From Ferranicluibacter rubi (GTDB lineage Bacteria; Pseudomonadota; Alphaproteobacteria; Rhizobiales; Rhizobiaceae), in assembly GCF_011603255.1 (NCBI RefSeq), contig NZ_JAANCM010000004.1, positions 372,001-436,000 on the forward strand: a stretch of DNA of 64,000 nucleotides, given 5' to 3'. Each line of letters starts with the position of its first letter. Position 1 is the stretch's first letter. The position numbers and the translations under genes were made by a program. Shown here piece after piece: positions 32,022 through 40,956 of the stretch. The notes beneath the pieces are model-generated. The model did not search any database. It saw only the letters and a program-made list of their open reading frames with translations, and was not told where the DNA came from.

Positions 32022-33049
32022 ACACGGCTCCTGACACGAGCCACGAGATCGGCGACATGCGCAGGATCGGCTTGCGGCGTGATGCCATGGCCGAGATTGA
32101 AGATCAGAGGGCCTTGTCCGAGACGGTCGAGGATATGATCGATCCCTTCCTCGAGAGCCTTGCCGCCTGCAACGACACGCATCGGATCGAGATTGCCCTG
32201 CACCGGGCCTTCCTTCTGCAGGTCGGCCGCAAACGACAGCGGCACCGACCAGTCGAGACCGATCGCATCGGCTTGCGTCTTCTGGCGATAGTCCTTGAGC
32301 AGCAAACCGGCCCCCTTGGCGAAGGCGATGATCTTCGCATCGGGCCTGCGTGCCCGCACGCTGTCGATGATCCGACGCACGGGAGCGACCGCAAACCGCT
32401 CGAACGTATCCTCCCCGAGCACACCGGCCCAGGAGTCAAAGATTTGCACGGCATCCGCACCGGCGTCGAGCTGCGCGACGAGATAGTCCGCGGACAGTTC
32501 GGCGAGGAGGGCGAGCAGCGCATCGAAGACTTCCGGGTTCCGATAAGCGAACAGCCGTGCCGGCGCCTGGTCCGGTGTCCCGTGCCCGGCGATCATGTAG
32601 GTCGCGACCGTCCAGGGTGCACCGCAGAAACCGAGCAGTGCTGTTTCCGTCGGAAGCTCCCGGCGCAGGCGCGCCACGGTTTCGATGACGGGACGCAGAT
32701 GATCGGTCACCGGCCTTCCGTCGAGAGCCTTGATACCGTCGACATCGATCGGATCGAGCTTGGGTCCGCTGCCTTCCTCGAAGCGGACATTGCGCTTTAG
32801 GGCATCGGGAATGACGAGGATGTCGGAAAACAGGATGGCCGCATCGAAAGCGTAGCGCCGGATCGGCTGCAGCGTCACTTCCACGGCAAAGTCCGGGGAA
32901 TAGCAGAGATCGAGAAAGCTCCCGGCCCTTGCCCGCGTCTCGCGATATTCCGGCAGATATCGTCCGGCCTGGCGCATCAGCCAGATGGGCGGAGGCGTCA
33001 CCGTCTCCCCGTTCAGAACACGGACGAGCTTGCGGTTTTCAGACGTCAC
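32018..33049 (-). CDS. hemE: Uroporphyrinogen decarboxylase
   Basis: Converts uroporphyrinogen III to coproporphyrinogen III in haem synthesis. The N-terminal [20 protein letters not shown] is the family signature with the substrate-binding Arg residues, followed by [11 protein letters not shown] with the essential Asp, [14 protein letters not shown], and the C-terminal [12 protein letters not shown]. The 343-residue length is standard. The start is a GTG with AGGGA about 9 bases upstream. hemE next to the origin is the arrangement known from Caulobacter and Sinorhizobium; hemJ overlaps its end by four bases. Confidence 0.97.
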   Translation of the reverse strand: MTSENRKLVRVLNGETVTPPPIWLMRQAGRYLPEYRETRARAGSFLDLCYSPDFAVEVTLQPIRRYAFDAAILFSDILVIPDALKRNVRFEEGSGPKLDPIDVDGIKALDGRPVTDHLRPVIETVARLRRELPTETALLGFCGAPWTVATYMIAGHGTPDQAPARLFAYRNPEVFDALLALLAELSADYLVAQLDAGADAVQIFDSWAGVLGEDTFERFAVAPVRRIIDSVRARRPDAKIIAFAKGAGLLLKDYRQKTQADAIGLDWSVPLSFAADLQKEGPVQGNLDPMRVVAGGKALEEGIDHILDRLGQGPLIFNLGHGITPQADPAHVADLVARVRSRV

Positions 33050-33060
33050 ACACAGCTTCC

Positions 33061-33120
33061 CTCTTAAAATAGAATCTTGAATCTAAGGGTTTCTATTTCT
33101 TAGAGTCGGTGACTATCAAG
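33061..33120. other. AT-rich block of oriC, candidate DNA-unwinding element
   Basis: Only 20 of these 60 bases are G or C, in a window that is otherwise clearly GC-rich. It holds three of the four GANTC sites and an inverted repeat TCTAAG-N11-CTTAGA. The position beside the DnaA boxes fits an unwinding element. Confidence 0.5.
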
Positions 33121-33270
33121 GATTAAAGGTTGTCCGTCCTTTGTCCCCAGAACGCCATTCCGTCCAAATTGGCGGGACGATGATCAGGCGCTTGAGGGAC
33201 AACATAGGGAGCAAGTCGAAAAAATCCCGTCATTCAAGCAACTTGGCTGTCGTCCAATTTCTCCTCTGCC

Positions 33271-33279
33271 TGTGGATGA
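33271..33279 (-). promoter_or_regulatory. DnaA box candidate 1
   Basis: TCATCCACA on the minus strand, 8 of 9 matches to TTATCCACA. Confidence 0.55.
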
Positions 33280-33318
33280 CCTGTTGAGGATCGGCGGCGA
33301 TCGGTCGCATCGCGAGTC

Positions 33319-33327
33319 TTTTTCACA
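33319..33327 (+). promoter_or_regulatory. DnaA box candidate 2
   Basis: TTTTTCACA fits the relaxed box TTWTNCACA and abuts a GAGTC site. Confidence 0.45.
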
Positions 33328-33361
33328 AGTTCTCCGGAAAGATCGCCGGCGCGGGTCTCTT

Positions 33362-33370
33362 TGTGAATAA
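33362..33370 (-). promoter_or_regulatory. DnaA box candidate 3
   Basis: TTATTCACA on the minus strand, fits TTWTNCACA with one change from the strict consensus. Confidence 0.55.
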
Positions 33371-33420
33371 GTCGGAGGTTTTCCCCTTGCCTGCCGGGCC
33401 GGCTCCCCCCTAGGCTCGGT

Positions 33421-33429
33421 TTATCCACC
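33421..33429 (+). promoter_or_regulatory. DnaA box candidate 4
   Basis: TTATCCACC, 8 of 9 matches, 27 bases before the ppsR start, so DnaA could also affect ppsR transcription. Confidence 0.55.
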
Positions 33430-33455
33430 ATCATCAACAGGCGGCCAAGAATAGC

Positions 33456-34277
33456 GTGGACAATCACAAAAACTATTTCCACCTGCATCTGATCTCCGAC
33501 TCGACGGGCGAAACGCTGATCGCGGCGGGCCGGGCAGCCGCGGCGCAATTCCAGACCTATCATGCGCTGGAGCACGTCTATCCGCTGATCCGCAATCGCA
33601 AGCAGCTGATGCAGGTGCTGGAGTCGATCGACACGGCGCCGGGCATCGTTCTCTACACGATCGTCGATCGCGAGCTGTCCGACATCATCAATGCCCAGTG
33701 CCAGCAGATCGGCGTGCCCTGTGTGTCCGTGCTAGAGCCGATCATCGATCTCTTCCAGACCTATCTCGGCACCTCGTCGCGGCGGCGGTCCGGCGCCCAG
33801 CATGTCATGGATGCCGATTATTTCGCGCGGATCGACGCGCTGAACTTCACGATGGATCATGATGACGGCCAGCTTCCGGCCGACTTCAACGATGCAGATG
33901 TCGTGCTGATTGGGATCAGCCGAACATCGAAGACGCCGACCAGCATCTACCTTGCCAATCGTGGCATCCGCACTGCCAACATTCCGATCGTGCCGGGGTT
34001 GCCCCTGCCGGAACGACTGCTGGAGGCGACGAAGCCGCTGGTCGTCTGCCTCATCGCGACGGCCGATCGCGTCTCCCAGGTTCGCGAACACAGGGTGCTT
34101 GGCACGACACAAGGGTTTCACGGGCAGGACTATACGGATCGTGCAGCGATTGCCGAGGAACTGAAATATGCCCGTGCGCTCTGCGCCCGCAACAACTGGC
34201 CGATCATCGACGTCACGCGACGCTCGATCGAGGAAACGGCCGCCGCCATCGTTGCCCTGAGGCCGCGCCTGCGCTAG
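33456..34277 (+). CDS. ppsR: PPSR/PDRP-family bifunctional kinase-pyrophosphorylase (DUF299)
   Basis: Family members phosphorylate and dephosphorylate a Thr on PEP synthetase or pyruvate phosphate dikinase, using ADP and phosphate. The P-loop-like motif [11 protein letters not shown] is at 153-163, and the N-terminus reads [12 protein letters not shown]. The 273-residue length is typical. In alphaproteobacteria the target is probably pyruvate phosphate dikinase, which is not in this window. The start is a GTG without a clear ribosome-binding site. It is the first gene on the right side of the origin and opens the rightward run to dnaQ. Confidence 0.9.
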   Translation: MDNHKNYFHLHLISDSTGETLIAAGRAAAAQFQTYHALEHVYPLIRNRKQLMQVLESIDTAPGIVLYTIVDRELSDIINAQCQQIGVPCVSVLEPIIDLFQTYLGTSSRRRSGAQHVMDADYFARIDALNFTMDHDDGQLPADFNDADVVLIGISRTSKTPTSIYLANRGIRTANIPIVPGLPLPERLLEATKPLVVCLIATADRVSQVREHRVLGTTQGFHGQDYTDRAAIAEELKYARALCARNNWPIIDVTRRSIEETAAAIVALRPRLR

Positions 34278-34305
34278 TCCGCATCGCGATAGGGAGAGAT
34301 CATCC

Positions 34306-34932
34306 ATGACGCATCAGCTTGTCCTCGCCTCTGCGAGCCCGTTCCGGCGCATGCTGCTCGAGAATGCCGGCATCGCCTTTACGTGGCAGGCGGCCGAGAT
34401 CGACGAACGCGCGCTGGAAGCGCCGCTCGAAGCAGAAGGCGCATCCCCGGAAAGGGTCGCGACTGTGCTCGCCGAGGCGAAGGCTGAATCTGTCGCCTCG
34501 GCGTTGCGCAAAGGGCAAGGGGTTGGGGAAGGCACCGGTCCCGTCGTCATCGGGTCTGACCAGACGATGTCGCTCGGGGGCCGCGTGTTTCACAAGCCCG
34601 CCTCGATGAAGGAAGCGCATGACCATTTGCGCGCCCTGTCCGGCCGAACCCATCAGCTGAACAGCGCCATCGCCCTTCATCAGGATGGCAGGACCGTGTG
34701 GTCACACGTCTCGACCGCCCGCCTGACGATGCGCCCGTTCGATGACGGGTTTATCGCGCGCCATCTTGAGCGGGTGGGGGAGAAGGCCTTGACCAGCGTC
34801 GGCGCCTACCAGCTGGAAGGCGAGGGGATACAGCTGTTCGAGGCGATCGACGGCGATTATTTCACGATCCTCGGATTGCCGATCCTGCCGTTGCTCGCCG
34901 AATTGAGAAAACTGAGTGTCATCGATGCATGA
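34306..34932 (+). CDS. maf: Maf-family nucleoside triphosphate pyrophosphatase
   Basis: House-cleaning pyrophosphatase that hydrolyses non-canonical or certain NTPs and is linked to septum inhibition. The N-terminal [16 protein letters not shown] is the family signature, followed by GSDQTMSL and the invariant FHKP loop. The length is 208 residues. GGGAGAG lies before the ATG. It sits 28 bases after ppsR and its end overlaps the start of aroE by 8 bases. Whether it is the YceF type or the dTTP/UTP type cannot be decided with certainty. Confidence 0.9.
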   Translation: MTHQLVLASASPFRRMLLENAGIAFTWQAAEIDERALEAPLEAEGASPERVATVLAEAKAESVASALRKGQGVGEGTGPVVIGSDQTMSLGGRVFHKPASMKEAHDHLRALSGRTHQLNSAIALHQDGRTVWSHVSTARLTMRPFDDGFIARHLERVGEKALTSVGAYQLEGEGIQLFEAIDGDYFTILGLPILPLLAELRKLSVIDA

Positions 34933-35788
34933 TTCACGTGAAACATTTGTTAACCATGCCTTCGTCGCGGGCTATCCGGTCCGCCATTCGCGCTCACCCC
35001 TGATCCATTCGCACTGGCTGAAGACACTGGGGCTGGATGGCAGCTACACCACGCGCGAAGTCACGCCCGCCATCTTTTCTGATTTCATCGCGCTTCTCAA
35101 ATCCGGCCAATCCGGCTTCGTGGGGGGCAATGTCACCATTCCGCACAAGGAAACAGTGATCGCCCATGTCGATGAGGCCGATGCGCTGAGCCGGGAAATG
35201 GGTGCGGCCAACACCGTCTGGCTGGAGGAGGGCCGGCTGAAGGCAACCAATACAGACGGCCTCGGCTTCGCCGCCAATCTCGATGAGCGGGCACCGGGAT
35301 GGAACAACGCCGAGACCGCCATCGTGCTCGGCGCCGGCGGTGCCAGCCGCGCGGTGATCCAGGCCGTCCGCGATCGCGGCGTCCGCACCATCCACGTGGT
35401 CAATCGCACGCTACCACGTGCCCGCGAACTCTCTGACCGTTTCGGGCGCACACGCGTTATTGCCCACGCCATGGACGCACTGCCGGAGCTTCTCACCGAT
35501 GCAAGCCTCTTCATCAACACGACCTCGCTCGGCATGGATGGAACGGCGGTTCCGGACTTCGACTTCACCCGCATGCCTGACAACGCTGTCGTGACGGATA
35601 TCGTCTATGTGCCGCTGGTTACGCCTATCCTGGCACAGGCAGGGGCACAGGGCCGAAGGATCGTAGACGGGCTCGGCATGCTGTTGCATCAGGCAGCGCC
35701 GGGCTTCGAAAAATGGTTCGGTCAAAAGCCTCTCGTGGACGAAACGCTGCGCGCCCTCGTCATCGCCGATATGGCGGCACACGCATGA
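34925..35788 (+). CDS. aroE: Shikimate dehydrogenase
   Basis: Reduces 3-dehydroshikimate to shikimate with NADPH in aromatic amino-acid synthesis. The substrate site [13 protein letters not shown] is at about 16-28, with NVTIPHKE carrying the catalytic Lys, ATNTDGLGF, and the nucleotide-binding GAGGASRAV followed by NRTLPRA, which indicates NADP preference. I take the ATG giving [13 protein letters not shown] (287 residues); a GTG three codons upstream is possible. Its 5' end overlaps maf and contains a parS-like site, and its stop overlaps the coaE start (ATGA). Confidence 0.95.
   Translation: MHDSRETFVNHAFVAGYPVRHSRSPLIHSHWLKTLGLDGSYTTREVTPAIFSDFIALLKSGQSGFVGGNVTIPHKETVIAHVDEADALSREMGAANTVWLEEGRLKATNTDGLGFAANLDERAPGWNNAETAIVLGAGGASRAVIQAVRDRGVRTIHVVNRTLPRARELSDRFGRTRVIAHAMDALPELLTDASLFINTTSLGMDGTAVPDFDFTRMPDNAVVTDIVYVPLVTPILAQAGAQGRRIVDGLGMLLHQAAPGFEKWFGQKPLVDETLRALVIADMAAHA
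34931..34944. promoter_or_regulatory. parS-like site (one mismatch) at the maf/aroE junction
   Basis: GATTCACGTGAAAC differs from the perfect core at one base and matches the 16-base consensus at 15 positions. It is only about 1.7 kb from the proposed oriC, the closest site. A CtrA-type half-site TTAACCAT follows at 34950-34957. Confidence 0.72.
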
Positions 35789-36375
35789 TCGTCCTCGGGC
35801 TCACGGGATCGATCGGCATGGGCAAGTCCACGACGGCCGAAATGTTCACGGCGCTGGGCGTTCCCGTCAACGATGCCGATGCCGCCGTTCATGATCTCTA
35901 TCGCGGCCAGGCCGCCGCACCCATCGAGGCAGCTTTTCCCGGTTCCACGAAAGACAGTGTGGTCGATCGTGCGGCGCTCAGCGCGGCGCTGGCGAAACAT
36001 CCGGACGGCTTCAAGACGCTGGAGTCGATCGTCCACCCCCTCGTCCGGGAAAGGGAGCGGGCCTTTCTCGACAGAGAAAGACAGGTAAACGCCGCCCTTG
36101 TTGTCCTCGATATTCCCTTGCTTTACGAGACGGGCGGCGAGGATCGGGTCGATAAGGTCGTGGTCGTTACTTGCGATGCCGACATCCAGCGTCAGCGGGT
36201 TCTCGCCCGTCCGGGCATGACCCCGGAAAAATTCGCCCTGATCCTGTCGCGGCAAATGTCGGACAGCGAGAAACGCGCCCGTGCAAACTATGTGATCGAC
36301 ACCGGTCACGGACTGGACGCCGCGCGCCAAAGAGTCGAAGAGATTGTCCGCGACCTCACTACCCGAGCGGGATAA
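35785..36375 (+). CDS. coaE: Dephospho-CoA kinase
   Basis: Catalyses the last step of coenzyme A synthesis, phosphorylating the ribose 3'-hydroxyl of dephospho-CoA. The P-loop GSIGMGKST is at residues 8-16, followed by [11 protein letters not shown] and [11 protein letters not shown]. The ATG overlapping the aroE stop (ATGA) gives [11 protein letters not shown] and 196 residues; a longer in-frame reading with Arg-rich residues upstream is aroE coding in another frame. It is part of the maf-aroE-coaE-dnaQ run. Confidence 0.96.
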   Translation: MIVLGLTGSIGMGKSTTAEMFTALGVPVNDADAAVHDLYRGQAAAPIEAAFPGSTKDSVVDRAALSAALAKHPDGFKTLESIVHPLVRERERAFLDRERQVNAALVVLDIPLLYETGGEDRVDKVVVVTCDADIQRQRVLARPGMTPEKFALILSRQMSDSEKRARANYVIDTGHGLDAARQRVEEIVRDLTTRAG

Positions 36376-36423
36376 CATGTCCCCGGGTGGACAGCAGATC
36401 GTATTCGACGGAAGGAAAATGCC

Positions 36424-37122
36424 ATGCGGGAAATCATCTTCGATACGGAAACCACCGGCCTCGACAATCGCCAGGACCGCGTCATCGAAATCGGCGGCAT
36501 CGAGCTCAATGATCACTTTCCGACAGGCCGGACCTTTCATCGCTACATCAATCCCGGTGACCGCAAGGTCCATCCCGATGCGCTCGCCGTCCACGGCATC
36601 ACCGACGATTTCCTGAAGGACAAGCCGGTCTTCGCCGAGGTCGTTGAGGACCTCATGGCCTTCTTTGAGGGCGCCCGCTGGGTCGCGCACAACGCCACCT
36701 TCGACATGGGCTTCATCAATGCCGAGCTGGCGCGTCTCGATCGCCCGGCGGTCTCGCAAGACCTCGTGACCGACACGCTGTCGATGGCCCGCCGCAAGCA
36801 TCCGATGGGTCCGAATTCGCTCGACGCGCTCTGCCGGCGTTACGGTATCGACAATACCCACCGTACGAAGCACGGCGCACTGCTCGACTCCGAGCTTCTG
36901 GCCGAAGTCTATATCGAGATGATCGGCGGCCGGCAGGCAGCGCTTGGCCTGACCACGCAGGAAAGCCGCGCCCAGGCGGAAGCCTCCGACGACGTTGTCG
37001 CCGTGCCGCGCGAGCGCCCGGTGCCCTTGCGTCCGCGCCTTGCCGAAAGTGACATGGCCGCCCATGCGGTCCTCATCGAGAAGATCGGCGCAAAGGCCAT
37101 CTGGTCGCAGTACGAGGTCTGA
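36424..37122 (+). CDS. dnaQ: DNA polymerase III epsilon subunit (proofreading exonuclease)
   Basis: 3'-5' exonuclease that proofreads the replicative polymerase. The DEDDh exonuclease motifs are visible: FDTETTGLD at 6-14 (Exo I), AHNATFDMGF at about 95-104 (Exo II), and KHGALLDSELLAEVY (Exo III, with His and Asp). Length is 232 residues; the tail after the exonuclease domain would bind the polymerase alpha subunit. AAGGA precedes the ATG. It is the last gene of the rightward run from the origin and is convergent with secB. Confidence 0.96.
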   Translation: MREIIFDTETTGLDNRQDRVIEIGGIELNDHFPTGRTFHRYINPGDRKVHPDALAVHGITDDFLKDKPVFAEVVEDLMAFFEGARWVAHNATFDMGFINAELARLDRPAVSQDLVTDTLSMARRKHPMGPNSLDALCRRYGIDNTHRTKHGALLDSELLAEVYIEMIGGRQAALGLTTQESRAQAEASDDVVAVPRERPVPLRPRLAESDMAAHAVLIEKIGAKAIWSQYEV

Positions 37123-37126
37123 ACGC

Positions 37127-37157
37127 AAAACGCCCGGGCCTTGTCGGACCGGGCGTT
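37127..37157 (-). terminator. Terminator between dnaQ and secB
   Basis: AACGCCCGG and CCGGGCGTT form a 9-bp stem with an 11-base loop. On the minus strand a T-run follows, so it mainly ends secB. Confidence 0.75.
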
Positions 37158-37181
37158 GAAAACGGTCGGCTTGAAGGCCGA

Positions 37182-37673
37182 TCAGTTCGGGGTGGTGGAA
37201 ACCTGGGCGCGGACGCGGTCTTCGGCCATGCGCTGCGTAAACATCTGCGCGAAATCGATCGGGTCGATCATCAGCGGCGGGAAGCCGCCATTGCGCGTCG
37301 CGTCGGCCACGATCTGGCGTGCGAACGGGAAGAGCAGGCGCGGGCACTCGATGAAGAGCAGCGGCAGCATGTGCTCCTGCGGGAAGCCGGTGACGCGGAA
37401 GACGCCGCCATAGGTCAGTTCGACCGCAAACAGAACCTTGTCGCCATCCTTGGCTTCGGCATTCAGCGTCAGCACCACGTCGAACTCCGTATCCGTCATC
37501 GGATTGGCGTTCACATTGACGTTGATGTTGATCGCCGGAGCCTTGTCGCGGGCCTGAAGCGAGCGCGGCGCACCCGGATTTTCGAACGAGAGGTCCTTGA
37601 TGTACTGGGCGAGAATGTTCAGCGACGGATTTTCGCCGGTGTCACCGTTCGTGGGTGCTGCTGTGTCGGTCAT
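37182..37673 (-). CDS. secB: Protein-export chaperone SecB
   Basis: Tetrameric chaperone that keeps preproteins unfolded and hands them to SecA. The core has [12 protein letters not shown], a run of alternating Ile/Asn/Val ([11 protein letters not shown]), the [13 protein letters not shown] block and the [27 protein letters not shown] region that forms the peptide-binding groove. The ATG giving [11 protein letters not shown] is preceded by AAGGA and yields 163 residues; an upstream ATG would add 23 atypical residues. fxsA lies 134 bases upstream in the same direction. Confidence 0.96.
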   Translation of the reverse strand: MTDTAAPTNGDTGENPSLNILAQYIKDLSFENPGAPRSLQARDKAPAININVNVNANPMTDTEFDVVLTLNAEAKDGDKVLFAVELTYGGVFRVTGFPQEHMLPLLFIECPRLLFPFARQIVADATRNGGFPPLMIDPIDFAQMFTQRMAEDRVRAQVSTTPN

Positions 37674-37807
37674 GAGGCGCGTTCCTTGGAGGCGTTCGAT
37701 AGAATGATGCGTTGAATGGAGCGGTTCATTGGTCGAGCGCATCTATCATTTCGGGCATGCCCTTACAACCCGAGCGGCCGGGCGGGACACCGGCGAGGGC
37801 GTTTCCG

Positions 37808-38299
37808 TCACCGCAGCCGGTCGTTCGGGTCGGTACGGCCGGGGTCCCTGGTAAATTCTGCGTCATCGAGATCGATCACGCCGGGGATGGCGCGAGGCCG
37901 GGTGCTGGCCGGATCAGGACGCGCACTGCTCGTCCGCGTCACCACGGTGATACGCTTGCGCAGGAACTGCCAGACCGCTTCCCGCACCGCGGGAATGAAG
38001 AGAAGGATGCCGAAGACGTCCGTCAGAAACCCGGGCAGGATCAGCAGAAAGGCGGCGACGACGATCATCGCGCCATGCACGATCTGCCGGCCGGGGTTCT
38101 CGCCCGTGCGCGATGCGGACTGGAGTTTCCGCAGGACACCAAGGCCTTGCGCCCTCAGGAGAAGCGCGCCGACGATGGCAGACAGGAGAATGAGACCGAG
38201 CGTGGCACCCACGCCAATCTCGCGCCCGACGACGATAAAGGTGGCGATCTCCGCCATCGGCAGGAGCAGGAAGAAGAGCGGGATCAGGGAAAGGCGCAT
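37808..38299 (-). CDS. fxsA: FxsA-family membrane protein
   Basis: Inner-membrane protein; in E. coli FxsA relieves exclusion of phage T7 by the F plasmid, while its cellular role is unknown. The start MRLSLIPLFFLLLPMAEIATFIVVG is characteristic. About three to four hydrophobic segments fill residues 4-110, with LPGFLTDVFGILLFIPAVR before the polar C-terminal tail. The length is 163 residues with the chosen ATG; the frame continues 24 codons upstream without membrane-protein character. Divergent from the Tim44-like gene. Confidence 0.88.
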   Translation of the reverse strand: MRLSLIPLFFLLLPMAEIATFIVVGREIGVGATLGLILLSAIVGALLLRAQGLGVLRKLQSASRTGENPGRQIVHGAMIVVAAFLLILPGFLTDVFGILLFIPAVREAVWQFLRKRITVVTRTSSARPDPASTRPRAIPGVIDLDDAEFTRDPGRTDPNDRLR

Positions 38300-38519
38300 T
38301 CGGTCCACGTGTTGGTTGGAAGGGTTGTCGTCGGCCCGATGCCCTAAGGCAACAGAGCGAAGAGGCGGCATTGGATCATGCGTCGGCGGTTGATCTGCTT
38401 CAAGATACCTGCCGATCTGCTTTCAACGCTTTGCCAATCTGCTCCTGGCCATTTGAATGATGGGTCCATCGCGTCTATATGGGTCTCTAAGATACATCAT
38501 AAAAGCGGCATTGGTGGAA

Positions 38520-39218
38520 ATGGGATCTTTCGACTTCGTAACATTGTTCTTTCTTGTCGCCGCGGTGATCATTTTCATCCAGCTTCGCAGCGTGCTGGGC
38601 CGTCGGACAGGCAATGAACGCCCGCCGACCGATCCCTTCTCCGCCCGTGAACCTGTGGACAGCGCCGACCCCACCGGCAAGGTCGTCCAGCTTCCCCGCC
38701 GCGACACAGTCGTGGACGAGGCGGCGCGCTATGCCGCGATCGATGCCTTCGCCAAGCCCGAGACCCCGCTGAACGCTTCGCTGCGCAAGATCGCTGATGC
38801 CGACACCGCCTTCGACCCGAAGGAGTTCGTGAACGGTGCGCGGATGGCCTATGAAATGATCGTGACCGCCTTTGCGGATGGCGACCGGAAGACGCTGAAG
38901 TCGCTCCTCTCCAAGGAAGTCTATGACGGCTTCGAATCAGCTATCGCCGACCGCGAAGCCAAGGGCGAAGTCGTCAAGTCGACCTTCGTCGGCATCGAAA
39001 AGTCCGACATCGTCTCGTCCGACCTCAAGGACGGAGAAGCGATCGTCACCGTGCGGATCTTCAGCCAGCTGATCTCGGCGACCTTCGACAAGGCCGGAAC
39101 GATCGTCGATGGCGATGCGGAAGCCGTCTCTGAGGTCAACGACCTCTGGACCTTTGCCCGCGACAGCCGCTCGCGCGATCCGAACTGGAAGCTGATCGCG
39201 ACCGAATCCGAGAATTGA
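38520..39218 (+). CDS. Tim44-like domain protein (TimA)
   Basis: A 232-residue protein with one N-terminal hydrophobic segment (FVTLFFLVAAVIIFIQLRSVLG, about 6-27), a polar linker, and a C-terminal Tim44-like domain (about 85-230; KEFVNGARMAYEMIVTAFADGDRKTLKSLL then the beta-sheet part). In mitochondria Tim44 ties the import motor to the translocon; bacterial members are membrane-anchored with an unsettled role. The neighbouring secB and fxsA fit an envelope role. I use the ATG giving MGSFDF; a GTG two codons before it is possible. Confidence 0.86.
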   Translation: MGSFDFVTLFFLVAAVIIFIQLRSVLGRRTGNERPPTDPFSAREPVDSADPTGKVVQLPRRDTVVDEAARYAAIDAFAKPETPLNASLRKIADADTAFDPKEFVNGARMAYEMIVTAFADGDRKTLKSLLSKEVYDGFESAIADREAKGEVVKSTFVGIEKSDIVSSDLKDGEAIVTVRIFSQLISATFDKAGTIVDGDAEAVSEVNDLWTFARDSRSRDPNWKLIATESEN

Positions 39219-39283
39219 GGTCTCGGCATCCGGGCATTTGCAGAAGAGAGCGGGCGTTCGCAGAAGAAAGATAGGGATCGCCG

Positions 39284-40390
39284 ATGGATTTCGCGCTCCG
39301 CAAGGTCGCCTTTTCGGATCTGCCCGGCTGGGCGAGCGACGATCCATCGGATCTCCTGCCGGCACTCCGCCGGTGCCGGCATCATGTCGAAACGATCAAG
39401 CCCCACCGGACTGGATCGCTCGGCATCTCCTCACACGATCTCCTGCCCGCCTATCGCGCTGCTGATGACGTGGAAGCGCCGGACGCCTTTGCATCCCGCA
39501 CCTTCTTCGAGGCAAACTTTCAGCCCTTCGCCATCGAGCGCCGGGATGGAAAGCCGGGCTTCGTCACCGCCTTCTTCGAGCCGACCGTTGCCGTCAGCCG
39601 CGAGCGCACCACTGAATACGTCTTTCCCTTCTATCGCCGGCCAGACGATCTGGTCGATCTTGATGCGACCAACCGCCCGGCATCGCTGGACGAGAGCTTC
39701 GCCTTCGCCCGAAGCATGGAAGACCGGATCGAGGAATATCCCGACCGGCGCGCGATCGAGACCGGCTGTCTTGCAGGGCGCGGGCTGGAGATCGCCTTTG
39801 CCCGGTCGAAGACCGACGTCTTCTTCGCCCATGTCCAAGGCGCGGCGCGCCTCATTTTTCCCGACGGTTCTTCGGAGCGCATCACCTATGCCGCCAAAAG
39901 CGGCCACCCCTTCTCGGCTATCGGCAGGCTTCTGATCGACCGTGGCGAGATCGATGCGGCGACCGTGTCGATGCAGTCGATCAAGGCCTGGCTCGATACG
40001 CATCCTGAGGAAGCCGACGCGGTGATGTGGCACAACCGCTCCTTCATCTTCTTTCGCGAGGCAGTGGTCGATGATCCCGCGCTCGGACCTGTCGCCGCCG
40101 CCAAGGTGCCCTTGCAGGCGGGACGCTCGCTGGCGGTCGATCGCCTGATCCATACCTTCGGCGTGCCGTTCTTCATTGCAAGCGATAGCCTGACCCGTAT
40201 CGACGGAGGCCGTCCGTTCCACCGGTTGATGCTGGCGCTCGACACCGGCACCGCCATCGTCGGTCCGGCCCGCGGCGATATCTTCGCCGGGTCGGGCGAC
40301 GAAGCCGGCGAGCGGGCCGGCGCGGTGCGCAACGAGGCGGACTTTTTCATTTTGATTCCGAAGGCGGCAGCGGCAAGATACGAGGCATGA
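39284..40390 (+). CDS. mltA: MltA-domain murein transglycosylase, no export signal
   Basis: The 368-residue protein has the MltA double-psi-beta-barrel domain and the C-terminal 3D domain: TAFFEPTVAVSRERT, the YRRPDDLVDLD block, SIKAWLDTHPEEADAVMWHN, FREAVVDDPALGP, LQAGRSLAVDR and LMLALDTGTAIVGPARGDIFAG, the last holding the catalytic-type Asp. The N-terminus (MDFALRKVAFSDLPGWASDD) is not a signal peptide or lipobox, and an in-frame TAG four codons before the ATG rules out an extension. AGGGA precedes the start. It overlaps smr by four bases. Confidence 0.9.
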   Translation: MDFALRKVAFSDLPGWASDDPSDLLPALRRCRHHVETIKPHRTGSLGISSHDLLPAYRAADDVEAPDAFASRTFFEANFQPFAIERRDGKPGFVTAFFEPTVAVSRERTTEYVFPFYRRPDDLVDLDATNRPASLDESFAFARSMEDRIEEYPDRRAIETGCLAGRGLEIAFARSKTDVFFAHVQGAARLIFPDGSSERITYAAKSGHPFSAIGRLLIDRGEIDAATVSMQSIKAWLDTHPEEADAVMWHNRSFIFFREAVVDDPALGPVAAAKVPLQAGRSLAVDRLIHTFGVPFFIASDSLTRIDGGRPFHRLMLALDTGTAIVGPARGDIFAGSGDEAGERAGAVRNEADFFILIPKAAAARYEA

Positions 40391-40956
40391 CGAGGAAGAA
40401 GACGCTTTCGAGCGAAGACCGCATTCTCTGGGGCAAGGTCGCCCGCTCGACGCGCGCGCTCCCCGGACGCATGGAACTGCTCGCGCTCTTCGAAGGAGAG
40501 GAGGCGCCGCCAAAGCCCACAGAGCCTATGCCCGTTCCCGCAGCGAAGGTGACGCGCGAGCCGGTGCCCGTCGCCAAGGTCGAAACGCCGCGACATCACC
40601 AGCCGCTGGAAAAGCCGGTCAAGCGCAAGCTCGCCAAAGGCCACCTGCCGATCGATGCCCGCATCGACCTTCACGGCATGGCGCAGTCGGAAGCGCATGG
40701 GCTCCTCTTGAGATTCATCACGCGGGCGCACGATCACGGCCTGCGCCATGTTCTCGTCATCACCGGCAAGGGCACGTCGATGGGCAGTGAAGGGGTATTG
40801 AAGCGCGCGGTGCCTCTCTGGTTCTCCCTGCCGGATTTTCGTTCGCTGATTTCCTCCTACGAGCCCGCTGCCCGCAATCATGGGGGCGAAGGCGCTCTCT
40901 ATGTTCGCCTGTCACGGCACGGCGTCTCGCGGCATGGCTTCGGCCCCTTCGCATGA
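40387..40956 (+). CDS. Smr-domain protein
   Basis: A 189-residue protein with a basic, proline-rich N-terminal half and a C-terminal Smr (small MutS-related) domain: IDARIDLHGMAQSEAHGLL, then HVLVITGKGTSMGSEGVLKRAVPLWF and the GGEGALYVRL end. Smr domains are nicking or RNA-cleaving endonucleases in some proteins; here the DLHG and TGKG motifs are present, so activity is possible. It overlaps mltA at its start and the XRE gene at its end by four bases each (ATGA), which implies coupled translation. Confidence 0.88.
   Translation: MTRKKTLSSEDRILWGKVARSTRALPGRMELLALFEGEEAPPKPTEPMPVPAAKVTREPVPVAKVETPRHHQPLEKPVKRKLAKGHLPIDARIDLHGMAQSEAHGLLLRFITRAHDHGLRHVLVITGKGTSMGSEGVLKRAVPLWFSLPDFRSLISSYEPAARNHGGEGALYVRLSRHGVSRHGFGPFA

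Larger units (their letters stand above)
33050..33455. other. oriC: Predicted chromosomal replication origin (oriC)
   Basis: This 406-base gap between divergent hemE and ppsR has no convincing reading frame. It contains an AT-rich block next to hemE, four DnaA-box-like 9-mers toward ppsR (33271, 33319, 33362, 33421), and four GANTC sites (33072, 33079, 33103, 33314), the methylation target of the cell-cycle methylase CcrM. The hemE side is where Caulobacter and Sinorhizobium chromosomal origins are known to lie. Gene direction flips here on both sides, and parS-like sites surround it. A hemE promoter is probably also inside (TTGATA near 33114-33119 on the minus strand). The call joins known synteny with visible motifs; replication activity itself is inferred. 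Confidence 0.82.

Noticed and set aside
33234-33575. A 113-codon minus-strand frame across the oriC/ppsR boundary
   Set aside because: It is antisense to the conserved ppsR N-terminus and has no domain similarity.
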